The notes beneath the pieces were generated by a model. That model saw nothing but the letters and a program-made list of their open reading frames with translations. It was not told the DNA's origin and did not search any database. This document shows, in pieces, positions 50,101 to 61,911 of a stretch of DNA of 64,000 bases. A program made the translations under genes and the position numbers. Each line of letters starts with the position of its first letter. Position 1 is the stretch's first letter. The DNA lies in assembly GCF_901709675.1 (NCBI RefSeq), contig NC_051106.1, positions 6,210,001 through 6,274,000 of the forward strand, read 5' to 3'. This stretch comes from Syngnathus acus. Its lineage: Eukaryota > Chordata > Actinopteri > Syngnathiformes > Syngnathidae.

Positions 50101-53100
50101 TCAAGAGGTGTCACATCCAGCATGATTGAGCCCGTCTATTTTTTTACTGACATCCATTTTTTGCAGCTGAGGACTACTTGGAGCCTGTAAAATTTGATTC
50201 TTCCAATAGGCCAATTTAAATCAATTTAAGGGGGCTCAGCAACCCAAACCCCAAATCATTCGTCTGATGTTTCTTCAACAGTTTGACACAATTTTATTGA
50301 AAGATATAATTGTGTTTGACGTGTTTTTCATACTTCCCAAAAGTCTCATGACCCAGATTGTATTGCGGGTGGGAATATCGAAGAAGTATGTCAAGAAGCG
50401 GCTTAACTCATTCCCTGCCATTGACGGATATAGACGTCAAGGAATTATTTTTTTACTTTAAGTGACTCATTACTACATTTAGCAAATAGAGCGAGACATT
50501 TAAAATAAATTCTGGTGTCAGTGTACTAACCGGTGACACATTTAAGGAAAACAACATGTGTCAGTAAGTTGTGGACCACCATGTTCTGCCAGAGCAACCT
50601 CAGTGCATCCTGAAAATTCAGTGGAACGTGACTGCTGGGATGAAAGACATTCTTTCAAAAGATATTCCATCATTTTGGTGTTTTCAGAGGGTCTGCCCTA
50701 ATGCCTTTTCCAAAAAGTCCCACAAGTATGTAACTAGGTCACAATCTGGAGATTGTTCTTCATCATGTCCAAGCACGCACGCACCATCCTGTGACCCTTG
50801 TGTTCTACTTGACAGCATCTGCGTGTCATATTGTCCTGTAATAGAATACAAATGTGCATTTTTTTTTGTGTTACTTTTTGATATTACTGCTCCTATTTGG
50901 TCAAATATTTCAGGTAATATTCTTAATGAGGAGAACTGGTGTGAAAAAAAAATGGATGGCAATTGTGACTGAGAAAATATAAAATATGACACTCATACAA
51001 ATCAAATTTAAAATGTTGAAGTATACATTGATATCAAAACAATTGTCATAATACAAAATGGCACATGATGGAATCATTTTGGTTTTCGGTGTTGCAGCCA
51101 AAGTTCACGACTCCCACTTTTAAAGCAAATAAACTGACTTTGTTTTTTCATTTTTATTTTAGAAACAAGCTCTTAGTGGTGTGAGAATGGTGGTAAAAAC
51201 ACATTTGGATTTTTTTTTTTCCTCCCTGGTTGGAACACCATATTATCATGACAGGGGTCTGACCTGCTGGATTTTGTAGTCTTGATGAACAAGAGCGCTC
51301 GGGTAAAGACCATTTTAAGTGAGCCTTAGATAGAAGCTGTCATTAGTTCCACCAACAGAGATGAGGAGATGAGAGCTCAGCATCACATAGTTTCATATTT
51401 GACTTTTACAGGATATGCCTCCCACCTTTCCCATATTGCCTGCTCAAAATATATTTAACTCTCAATAAAATATAATAGAGGCAATAAAGCCAATGTTAAC
51501 ATTCACAATGACTCAATTTGGTCATCTTTAATGAATGGTTATTTTACTATGTGCAACTACCGATTGAGATGTTGACATTTTATGCACAATCCATAAAAGT
51601 GCCGGATTAAAAAAAACAAATTAGATGATTCAAGAAATCGCACTGGACTGACAACCCTGCAGTTGACAACTTCCTCTTTGCCTGACCCTATCATTTTTGA
51701 CCTGGTCATTGCTTTTATAGGATATGTATTTATAGCGGTCCAAAAAAGTCATTTGCTGACTAGTCCTCATTTCCAAATTGAGCCATGACCAGTTCAACAA
51801 TGAACAGAGGTCAAACTGACACTTTTGCATTGTTCTAATGTGTCAAAAATATCATTTTGCGAAACCATATCTATGACCTTAATATTATACAGTATGACAA
51901 TAAGAAATTTGGGAAAAATAAAACATATTTGTAATGTGACAGAACGATAGATCTTGTGGACACTTCATTGTGTTTGTCCCACATGGAATAAATCTACACG
52001 CTTTCGTTCCAATTCTTGCTAACATTCTCCTCCAGTGAGGACTGCTCTCTTCTTGTCAGTATACATCAGATTATTCTTTCAGTCCTAATTCTTTCTCAGC
52101 CAATATTGAAATGTTTCACATCTTGAATTCTTTTAACTGAACATAGCTGTAAGTTTACTAAAACCCTCTTTCAGCAACCCTAATGTCAATCGTTTTGAGC
52201 TACAACTTTTGCGCCACAATTTAGACCTGGTTTTATTTGGTCTCAAGTCTAGTGGACTTTCTGCCACTAAATTGTCAGGTTCGCCAGGGGCGTGTAATTG
52301 AAAACGCGTCGCATGGTCTGCCAAATTCCCAAACATGGTAAACTCGCCTTGCCCTGGCACAAAATAGAGACATCTGACTCCGAAAATTGCGCCCTAAGTG
52401 CCCTCTTAACCATTTCCGCAGTTTGCTTTGCACTTAGTCAACCAGGAGCACATCTGTGATTTATGTGAGGTTGTAGCCAAGGTATGCTTCTTCGTTTGAG
52501 TACCTGATGTGATTCTTTGCTAAGCAGCGGCAAGTCACATCATCTCGCATCTCGCAAATCTTGAAGCAATTTGCATCTTTCAACTCAAATTAATGATGAT
52601 GAACTGGTCCATGGATGGACTCGCAAATGTGGGAACCATCAGCCGAGTGTGATTCTAGGCCAGTGCCCAAATACGTCGGCAGGCTCATCAACTCTGCGTG
52701 ACAATCACTCGCGCGTCTGTTGTCTATCAGGAACGTGTCTCGGACGCCGGCCTCAAACACGATGGGGACATTCAGCCAGGAGAGAAGGTCCTGCAGGACA
52801 TCAAGGAAAGGAAGATGCAGGAGAAGAAGCTTCTGGAGATCCAACGGCAGCTGGACCTTCTGGGCCAGGACCAGGAGATGACGGTGGGTTGGCAGCAGCC
52901 ATGTTTTCACAACGCAAAAATGCATTTCATCAACACACCACCTGTGTTTCTCATTAGCACACCCTTCTTTGTTTATCTCATGCACATACATGACAGATTA
53001 TAACAAGTACAAAGTTCATAACCTGTGAAGATGATGATAAACAGTGCAGCATTTGTGGCACTACAAGCTCACTCCTTCCGAGTCACTACATTAAAGTTTG

Positions 53101-56100
53101 CTTTAGTCAGTAGACATCCAAAGACAAGGAGGACCCATTGAGACATGATGTCCGAACTTCACCGTGTTCCTTAGAAACCGCTTGGAGCTCAGCCAGCTTT
53201 AAGCTAAATTACAACAACCAAAGAAGGGGACACTATCTCTACAAACACTGTCGTTACAGACAGCACCACTGGAACGCAAAAAGTGAAAGGACAACAAAAA
53301 CCTTCCTTTGTTGGTATTTCATCAACAAATCACATTTTCTTCCAATCCTGATTTATGACATTTGACCTTTACAAACCATCCCTGAAGAGCCTTAAAATGT
53401 TGCCTAAACAACAAAACATTATTATTGCATAATCAGACACATGTTTGATGGTAATTAATCCTGGCCCGCTGCATGAATGACTAATATGAGAATAAAAGTT
53501 GTAAGGGGTCATAAAAACACTGATGTGGCACACAGCTTGACTTCAAACAAAGCATCATGACATGCAAGGAAAGCCTCACCCTGGCTTCATCGAGGTTTTT
53601 TTCTCGTTTTTACCCAGCAGTCTGTTAACGGCTGCTGTCTTTCGATTTTTTTGCATTTAAACTTGGTGTCAATTGATCGTATATACCAACACTAAAAGTT
53701 CGATTTGTTGTCTCGTTTAGCGAATCAAGGCTCATCTGTTTGTGAAGATTTATTTGTGAATTTACGAGACAGGCTGATTTTCCATCCGAATCTATAAAGT
53801 CGATTTGGTAATGTAGTCATAACTCAAATTTATTTGCTTGTAAAGTGTGAAAGGCATTATGCAAGTTTTCTGCATAGCTCGAGTGAGGTCCAAATTTCTC
53901 AGAAAGTATGATGTAGTATGTCACTATGATTACATAACTATTCTGGGAACATTCTCACATTTTGTCTAACAAAAATAGTTGAACGAGCTCAATTACATAA
54001 TAATGCTACGGCGACGCTAAGCTAACGCCCCTACCAAGACGAGCGCAATTAGATAATGTTACTGCGACGCTAAGCTAACACCCCCACCAAGATGGCCGCC
54101 TTGTCTGTTAGCTTTCTTTAGTCTATCTGGACTGTATATCTGTGACAAAAAGAACCTGGAAATATTCTGGAACTGGTCGGAACGCACTCTAAACACGTCT
54201 CATGATTGGTTACTTGCTACTCTGAAGACTACTCATGCTAGTCTGCTTTGGCTTAACTATTCAAGCAGGTGCATCAATCATATTTGACAGTGAGGAAACA
54301 AGTTGGTAACAATTACCAGATTATCCATGGTGTGTATTGTTAAAGGATAAAAGGACAAACAATTCCAAACACCCATCTGAGTCACTCAAAGGGGACGTCG
54401 TATGGAAAAAATTGGTTCAAGTTAAATTAGGCAGTGGTGGCTTTTTTCGAGTGCCATTCATCTGCTGTCTGGACCCGGAGGGCTGAACATCTCCTGCCTG
54501 GGTAGGGGGAGTGTCTGAGTCTTCAGAAGTTTTCAATAACACTATAAAAAGTCACTAGATTTGTTGCTGGTTGACTATTTGAAAAATACCATGATGGGGG
54601 GGGGTCGGAAAATTCGCGGAGTTGCCCTCACTTCGTCACGATACCCAAGTGCTGTCCCCGGTTGTCATGGTAACAAAAGTTGTATTTTAGCATTTAAATG
54701 AGACAGAACCACGCCCACCAAACTAACTATTTTCAACCAGTGTTTAAAAAGTGGTTGATAGGTGTGCTGTAATCCTTCAACCTTGATCTTTTTCGAGCTT
54801 TTATAACACTAGAACTTTAAAATCATCTAGTCTTATCCCAAAATTCCTTTGCAGTTGAGTATATTAAAATCCACGACTACTCTTTAGATTGTTCTGATGA
54901 TTTTGTGGCGTTATTGGAATAAGCTGTAGAAAATTTATAGATGTTATTTTAAAGCAATTCTATTGCAATGAGCCCAGTATAATGAAAACACAGCAATAAA
55001 GTCACTTGTGAGTTTTATTAGTCTCCAACATCCGTTTTAGATACTCTTGACTGTTCAAGAGTCATGTTTCAGTTATTTATTATATACACACACATCTGTA
55101 CGGCGCCACACTGACTCTTTTAGCAGAAATTTGCAATATGACAGCATTAATTTAAGACACCGCTGCCCTGTAATGAAAAACAAGTGAACTAAGCATTGGG
55201 ATGAAAACGATTGTGGAGTCCACATTTGATGAATTATTTTATCCTCATTGCTTTATGATCGATGTGGATGTAAAAAATGTTTGACCTACATTTACTTGAA
55301 TTAAATCCCGCTCACAATTTGCACCAACGCTCGACTCCATGACGAAGAGATTGTTGACTGTTGTCACTGATAACATATTCCTCTTTAAATAAAGGCAATC
55401 CCCCAAAAAAGCTAACAGTTCCAGACAAAGGAGATTTCCAAGGAGTTTCCAAAGAACTGAACTTACGAGGCTAGTTTTCATGCAACTTCATTTGGCTGTG
55501 CTCCTACATCAACTGGAAAGAACAATCCCACCATTTCCTGTAAGGTGGGATGGTTCCAAAGAGGGTCTTACTCATAATTAGCCCAACATCATCAATCATC
55601 CTGTCATTGTTTGCACTGATTCTCTGTTGTCAGCCAAAATCATGCTGCTTTGATTTCATAATTCAGACAGTACAAATATAAATAATACAGCTGTCACCAA
55701 GTCACAATATTAAGTAAACCCACACGGTCGAATGAGATTCACTTATAATATTGTGCTGACCTCTGACCTAGAAATGGATGTAGATAAGTATGCCTCCATC
55801 ATGGCCGCTCGGTGAATGAAAATTCGTAGTTGAGCTTTTGGAGTTTTATTTGTTTATTCAAATAGCACAATTCGTAGGGATTACGAAATGCAATAGTTAT
55901 TTTGCTGACACAGCAAAAGTCTTGAGCGGGAGAGGGGGGGGGGGGTCGCCCAGTGGATTGTGGTGGTTGTAAGTTATTTTATCATTCTCTGTTTTGAACG
56001 AAAGCTGAGCCAGTAACACAACTATGTGGCTCAAACTCTGCGTGGAAAGCCCGTTTATATGAAAGGATCCTGCGGTGAAATATTGCTCAATATTACTGAG

Positions 56101-59090
56101 GTGAAGTGAGGACAAGGTGTCTGGGCCTCTTGACAAAAACTAGCTTTCTTCAAAACAATACGGTTCTCTACACATTCATCTTGACAATTGACATCTTTCC
56201 ATCTTGGATGATCTCATGGCGTTTGCTAATGAAGAAAGCATTGTTGGCCTTCATTGTAAGAAATTCCACATGTGTAGAGCAGAGCACATGGATCGAATAT
56301 TGCCCTATGCGCCGAGTGCAAGTGGCCCCAGGGGTGTGTCGGACCATTAAGTCCACTTATTTGATTCGAGTCAGTGACCATGAAAGCCGAGCTGCTCGTA
56401 ATTTGTATAAACCCAACTTGCGCCCTTCTATGTGTGTACAGGAGCTAAACAGTGAGTCTCCCCGAAACTACCGTGCCTTTCACTTAACCTCCGCCCAAAG
56501 TGCGACTGGATAGTTTCATCCCGTAAGGTCACCAGCTATTTCTTTGTCAACAGAAAACAAAAGTTTCTCATCGTCAGAGGAGGTGGAAAGACAAATGACT
56601 TCATGCATGAGAGCCTCTGGTCGTATGGTTTGTGTCTAGCGGCTGGACACAAAACAACTAGTTCTGGTTCTGGATGGCAGGTGGTAGAGAAAACGCTGAA
56701 AGGCAACATTATTGGGATGCTTGGAGAATTGGGACTAAAATGTTATCTTCTGCTTCTCTAATCTTCTGTCTCCTTGTGAAGCTTTTTTTAGACTCAACAT
56801 AGTTGTTCCTGTCTTAGCGATAAGTTCAGTGGAAGACGGGTTCTGTCCGGAAGAATGTACACGGAGAGTGTGTTTTCTTTGGAAACTTCTGCCATTTTCT
56901 CTCCTGTGGTCTGCTCTGAATTGAATACGCAGACTTTAAAGTCTTGGATTGAAAGCTGTTGAAAAGACTTTTCTAAAATTATCTGGCTCTGTAGACAAGA
57001 GACAGACATTACAAACAGCCTCGGCCTTCCTCGTAATATGTAGGGAAAGGAAGAAGAGGTCAAGTTCTTTTGCAGTCACAGCATTGGAAACAAAAATACA
57101 TCTTGAGTCCTTTTTATATCTTTGTAGGAAATTTAGGGTCATGGGACTGAATGAAAATATATTCAAAATATTCATAAACACGTTAAATATATTTATACTG
57201 CTTATCTCGTTAGATGTGTTTACTCCCACAACGGCGCAAACGCCCATTTTACTCTACTACGCCCAAGATGAATTACGAGCAAAGTCACAGAACAAAATAA
57301 ACTCATATCAAGGCAGTAACACGACCCCATCCATTTTCTTTGGGTCCATGCAACCCCTCTGAACTTTCAGTTCTTCTCCATCGTCAGGACGACCAGCATT
57401 GTTTAAAAGAATTTCATGGCCGGTCAGTGGGACACTTTTATTGCCCTATTCACAGAGCGTAAAAATACCGACACATCTAATTGACCACATTATGTCTCAC
57501 TGTGCCGATTAATGTCTTAGTTGCCACTCCTACGTTTGAAATAGGTCGACTTAAAACGTCAATTTTATTTTTATATGCATGCGCAAATACACATTTGGAG
57601 TTTTGAAGGTCAAGTCCACAAGTGCACCTTGCGTGACAAATACAAAAACGTGGCAGCGCCTCGAGGGCGGTGGGGGGTCATCGGGATTGGAATGCGTCTG
57701 CCGAGTGTGCATGTGGAGAAAATGATATATAGTGTCTGGGTAATTGAGGGGGTCATAAATGACTAACACAGGCCAAGCCTCAATGATCCAAAGACTGTCA
57801 TTACATTGTGGAGTACTTAGAGCGAGGGGCAGAATCCTCTGGTGGAGATGTCTATCAAAAAGTGAAAGTCTTCCTACCTTTCACAAGGTGGTCCGCTCAG
57901 GGGCAGCGTGCACATGATGGATGAGGAGTATTAGCTGCAGCTTGTTGGGATAGATGAGACACAGGAATGTGATATTTTACTTTGATGGGGTCGCGGTGAA
58001 AACATCTGCACGGGTGTCACGCTAGATGAGTTACAACAATTTGAAAAGCTCCTCAGAATATAATTAGATCTCCAACAAACTGCAACTAGTCATGAGTCTG
58101 TCTCCAAGTTTGCTTTTTGAAATTAAGACAAATACTTTTAATCAAAATGGTGTCACCTTCCACAATAAAAATTAAATTCTCCAGGTAGAAAGTGAGAAAA
58201 CATGACTGTGACACTGTAGAACAAACAAACAGAACAAAATGAAAGCAGTGAGCTAAATACAAACCAACTGACAAGAGGATGAACAACACCTGGACAAGAC
58301 GCAAAGGGTTGGAGGGACCTGATTGGCTAACACGAGGGATCGGAAAAAACGAGCATAGGTGTCCACAATCACTTGACGTGACAGAAAGCCGTAGTTTCAT
58401 AATCCGGCAATACTTAACTATAGTTATAATTTATTCCATTTGGCCCTGTGGCTGAAAAGCGAAGTGCGGAGAGTCTCTGTTCCCAAAATGCCTGGAAAAA
58501 AATATTTTTGTTGCATGCAACAATCAATCACCAGGTATGAGGTGTTGACTGAAATGTGTTCCCGATTGTCCAGTCCAGTCACGTTTGGCCGCATCGTTTG
58601 GTTTGCGGTGGTCCTGAAGCAAACTCACGTGCATAGCCAGAGGTCTGCTTATGCAGTCAAATTTTTCACTTCGAATAAATCCAAGCACTAACAAGGAGTG
58701 TATTTTCCTTGGATTACGAAAAAGGAACATCCACTTTGCTGCCATACATTATTATGATAAATAAACTCATGGTTAGTTCGGGTCATCCAACAACAAGGAA
58801 CAGTTTGTGGTGATTATTCAAAAGCCTGCTGAAGAATGTTTGGACACATTTTGGGAGGATGCTGAAATAATATCTACTCTTGTTAAAACCAAGAACATGC
58901 ATGTAAAGATGTATTATATGTTCATCGTATGTGTCGGAGCGCTTGTAAAAGTCAAACTCATAACGCTACGTATCAACGTACTTTATATATTTGTGTCTGC
59001 GTACAGAGCGAGCCAGAGCGCCTCAGTGAGGAGCAGTTACTTTGCCTGCTGGATAGATGTGAGCTGACAGAAACCGAGCCAGAACCTTGA
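41156..59090 (+). CDS. fsip1: Fibrous sheath-interacting protein 1
   Basis: In mammals a coiled-coil protein linked to sperm flagella and cilia. Nine exons: 41156-41216, 41330-41499, 41566-41647, 41707-41751, 42112-42239, 42856-42975, 44364-44519, 52731-52883, 59007-59090; 999 nt, 332 residues, phases all consistent. Motifs shared with human FSIP1 are DPKLQRAIEEMKRLDELL, AKLWQELK, RNFVKRNIE, ERLAELLRDIDEEEE, QPGEKVLQDIKERK and LSEEQLLCLLDRCE. The product ends shortly after the last motif, so it lacks the long C-terminal part of the 581-residue human protein. The start MVSESISRPASRE is the first in-frame ATG in its exon, but an upstream exon cannot be excluded. It runs toward thbs1, as in mammals. 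The last two introns are 8.2 and 6.1 kb. Confidence 0.88.
41878..41892 (+). promoter_or_regulatory. CTCF-like motif in fsip1 intron 4
   Basis: ACGCTAGGTGGCAGT is a good match to the CTCF core. It is located near the junction of the chromosome-14-like and chromosome-15-like gene blocks. Confidence 0.45.
42026..42047. repeat. (AAT)n microsatellite
   Basis: About seven ATA/AAT units just upstream of fsip1 coding exon 5. Confidence 0.8.
42484..42505. repeat. Poly-G tract in fsip1 intron
   Basis: Twenty-two consecutive G on the coding strand of fsip1, in the intron between coding exons 5 and 6. It could form a quadruplex in the pre-mRNA. Confidence 0.9.
42976..44363 (+). other. fsip1: fsip1 intron 6
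   Basis: About 1.4 kb with no coding exon. The ORFs at 43172-43387 and 44040-44336 show no domain and do not fit the splice phase. Confidence 0.55.
45504..45675. mobile_element. 172-bp palindromic MITE
   Basis: Perfect 27-bp terminal inverted repeats begin TACCGTAATTTTCGGACTAT and continue AAGTCGC. Internally GCGACTTATA recurs in several copies and both orientations. There is no ORF. This terminus is widespread in fish genomes as a short non-autonomous element; the exact superfamily is not clear from this copy. It lies in fsip1 intron 7. Confidence 0.85.
50406..50470. repeat. Dispersed repeat fragment (CCATTGACGGATATAGACGTC family)
   Basis: TAACTCATTCCCTGCCATTG followed by ACGGATATAGACGTCAA matches, in reverse orientation, the element at 38521-38590. 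Two copies about 12 kb apart show it is a repeat. Confidence 0.55.
52133..52360 (-). other. Unassigned 75-codon ORF in fsip1 intron
   Basis: An open frame on the minus strand (MPGQGEFTMFGN...) that looks less biased than neighbouring chance ORFs. It has no domain I recognise, no splice partners and no clear promoter. It may be part of an old repeat. Reported only so it is not lost. Confidence 0.15.
52884..59006 (+). other. fsip1: fsip1 intron 8 (6.1 kb)
   Basis: Non-coding as far as I can see. It holds a tandem duplication at 53985-54093 and a poly-G run near 55934. No exon of another gene was recognised on either strand. Confidence 0.55.
53985..54093. repeat. Tandem duplication of a ~55-bp unit
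   Basis: Two adjacent copies, 53985-54040 and 54041-54093, share GCGACGCTAAGCTAAC and CCACCAAGA/CTACCAAGA blocks and differ by scattered substitutions and a 3-bp length change. The divergence shows the duplication is old. Confidence 0.8.
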
Positions 59091-60480
59091 CACGAACACG
59101 GACCCCCTCCACGCGAGGCCTCGCCGTCAAGATGTCCGTCAAAACCCGCGCCATCTTTGATATCACGTTTTCCTGACCTCTAGATTAAGAAGCAAGAACG
59201 ATTGTTGGGTGTATTCATTTCATGCTCTTTTTTGGAGATTTGAATTGACAAACAGCACATTCTTTATTTTTTGAGAGCAAACCCCAAGAAGAAGAAAAGT
59301 GGATCGCTTTCAGAGATATTCTTGGTTGTGTTGACAGTTTCTGTTTGTGTCTGCACCTGGCTGACACCTATGGCCCCGTTCATCTCACTCTTCACCTCAC
59401 ATCGTGACCCTGTAGAAATAATCTCACATTCCTGTGAACTGAAAAACATGTCAGACAGGTGGAGCCTATGAGGTCGGACCTTGACGAAAGCCGCGTAATA
59501 AGCTGTGATCACGCAACGTTATCACTCAAGGAACCTAAACATGCTCAAAGTAAATACAAATGAGAAGATAAGATTTTCATAAATTATTAGGAAGGGGTGA
59601 CGCATATTTGCTGTGGGTAAAAAGTGGTAAGCTAAACATGGCAGGAATGAGTCAGTGTTAAAGTCTCCATGTAAATGCTGCATTCTTAGACTGTCTGCGT
59701 TCTTTGGCTAGAATTTTGTCTACACTAGAATTACTGTATACAACTGGACCTCTTAGGTCTTGGACCATTGACAAAAATTATTCCATCCTTCTGTCCATCC
59801 ATCCGTACATCCGTTCGTCCTATTGACGGTCTCCTTTATTACCATTTTGTTTTGTTCCGACTGATGCATTCAATGCAGCGCGGTTTTATGCAATTTCCAG
59901 CCATATAATTTCATCGACGATCGTCAAATGGAGCGGTGGAAAAGCACTATTGGATTGTGGCTTACTGTTTTTAAGAATTGGGTCACAATTATTAGACAGT
60001 AAGCAGCACTGGCCCCTGTTTCTTGGCTGAATAGATAAAAATAAGAAATATGGGCATTTTCATTTTAATGCAACAATGCTCAGCAGAAAGTTAAATTAAT
60101 GCCACTTAGGCGTGCTAAATTCGTCAACGTCTGCTGATCACACGCCGCGTTTAAAGTTTTAAAGAGATGCCTGTGTGATGTGTAATCATATCTGTATGAA
60201 CGTGCTGTTTAAGTGGATTATATTTCATGGTGAGTTTTCCTGCTGTTGACTCCCAAGGATACTCCCTTTCTCTGAACCATCAGCAGACCCAACTAATGGA
60301 TTCCAGTTGCTTGACACAGCATGGCTCGACTCTCTTTTTTGCTTTTGTAAGGACGAGATCTCAATCAAAGTAAATACAACATCCAGGGTCTTGAACTATC
60401 CATCCTACTTTTCAACTTTTTGTTTGACAACCCCCCCTCGAGAAAAAAAAAGAAAAAAGACCACAAGTGAGGAGAGATGC
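59091..60480. other. fsip1 3' flank and fsip1-thbs1 convergent spacer
   Basis: Holds the fsip1 3' UTR, whose end I could not fix with a clear AATAAA close to the stop, and spacer DNA with a CATC-like repeat near 59785-59820. No further gene is visible. Confidence 0.45.
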
Positions 60481-61911
60481 TTTTTTTTTTTTGGAAGCGT
60501 TTATTTTTCTTTTGACATAACAAAATAAGTACAAGTATAAACAGCATTTTTTTTTTGGTAAAAAATATGGTACAAATGTTTATGGAAAAGCAAAATAAAA
60601 CGACATCCTCATATCAGTGTGCAAATGAGTTTATACAGACAGAAGCGTTTCCACCAGGCTACGCTTCGAGATAAATTATTTAAATAGCATATATCTACAC
60701 AAAATAACATAACTTCAACATAATAATTTATCAAAACAAAGGCATTGGAAAATACACATAGCACAACATAGTCTTAATTTTTCCTGTTTGGGCTTTTTTT
60801 TTTTTTCCTCCCCTAGAAAAATATCTTATATACAGCACATGACTGATAGTATAGTCTTGCAAAAAAACAAATTGAAGCCATTCAATTCGTCCTAAGAAAA
60901 ATGATTTGTTTGTCTATCGCTGGCCTCAATACAAAAACAACCATCCATGAGGTAATAATTGTACTTAAAGGATATCCTTTTGTTTTTCCTTTGTCAGAAA
61001 TACACACTCAAGCTCAGGCACATCACTCATGCATGTGGACTAATATAAATATTTCAAAAGGGAAAATTCTAAACTTGTATTAGCAGAATATTGCTAGCTG
61101 GAGGAGTTGTCATAGCAACAAAGTAGCTCAGCTTCCCCTAGCTGACATCATATTCCACTCCTTCAGACAGTTGGAACCGAACAGCACCTCTGCTGGTTGT
61201 ATCAGTGCACTGCATTCTTACCAACCAATCAATAATTAGGCCCATCCCTTCTTTTTAGTACCTAAAAAAACAATCATTGGCTAAAAAAAATCTTTGTGCC
61301 CTGTACTCTCCTTTTTGTGCTCTTAACCTGAGAATTTCTTCTGATTGGCCATCCCTACGTAGAAGACCTTGAATAATATGTTTGGAAGAGTGACTGACTT
61401 GAATGGTGAAAAAAAAACAAAAAAAAACACTTTTTTTGGGAGCTAATACACATTCACTCAAACCACACAATCATTAGTCATTCCAAACCGTCCATGGCTC
61501 CTTCGAGAAGGAGTATTCCCTCAGCTAAAGAAAGTTCTCCTACTGCTTTCTTCGAAATGAGTCCACAGCAGATGTCAAATAATGCTCGAGGATGAAACGA
61601 ATATGAAAAGAAGGAATTTCCCTTAGATCCGTCCTCCGCAGAGGGATACCAGCAAAGTTCAGGTGTGCAAAGCAATAAATGTGGCTCCCTTTTTTCGGCT
61701 GCAAAGGCAGGGGCCAAATTCTTCGGAGCAGAGCTGTGCTCACAATATGAATATGGTGCAGATATATCATTGAACTTTCATTTAGCTTTCAAAGTCCTGA
61801 GGTCATGTTACCTCACGCTACCACATGCTCATCATTCCTCCAACGTGCATTGCCCGGATTGTATCGTCAAATTGGAAGACGTCCTTCAGCTAGGGTTGTG
61901 TCTTCATTGCA
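60481..61911 (-). other. thbs1: 3' UTR of thbs1
   Basis: AT-rich sequence between the stop codon at 61914-61912 and an AATAAA at 60505-60500, giving about 1.4 kb of 3' UTR, comparable to the long UTR of mammalian THBS1. ORFs here are on either strand and lack domains. Confidence 0.6.
60500..60505 (-). terminator. thbs1: Candidate polyadenylation signal of thbs1
   Basis: AATAAA in the gene's direction, just before a T-run on the plus strand (A-run in the transcript). Other hexamers may be used. Confidence 0.5.

Larger units (their letters stand above)
44520..52730 (+). other. fsip1: fsip1 intron 7 (8.2 kb)
   Basis: No coding exon of any gene was found. It contains a 172-bp palindromic MITE at 45504-45675, a dispersed-repeat fragment at 50406-50470, and many A/T homopolymers. 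The longest ORFs (121 codons at 47822, 133 at 50571) have no recognisable domain. Confidence 0.55.

Noticed and set aside
50571-50972. 133-codon ORF in fsip1 intron 7
   Set aside because: No domain, no flanking splice sites in phase, composition like the intron around it.
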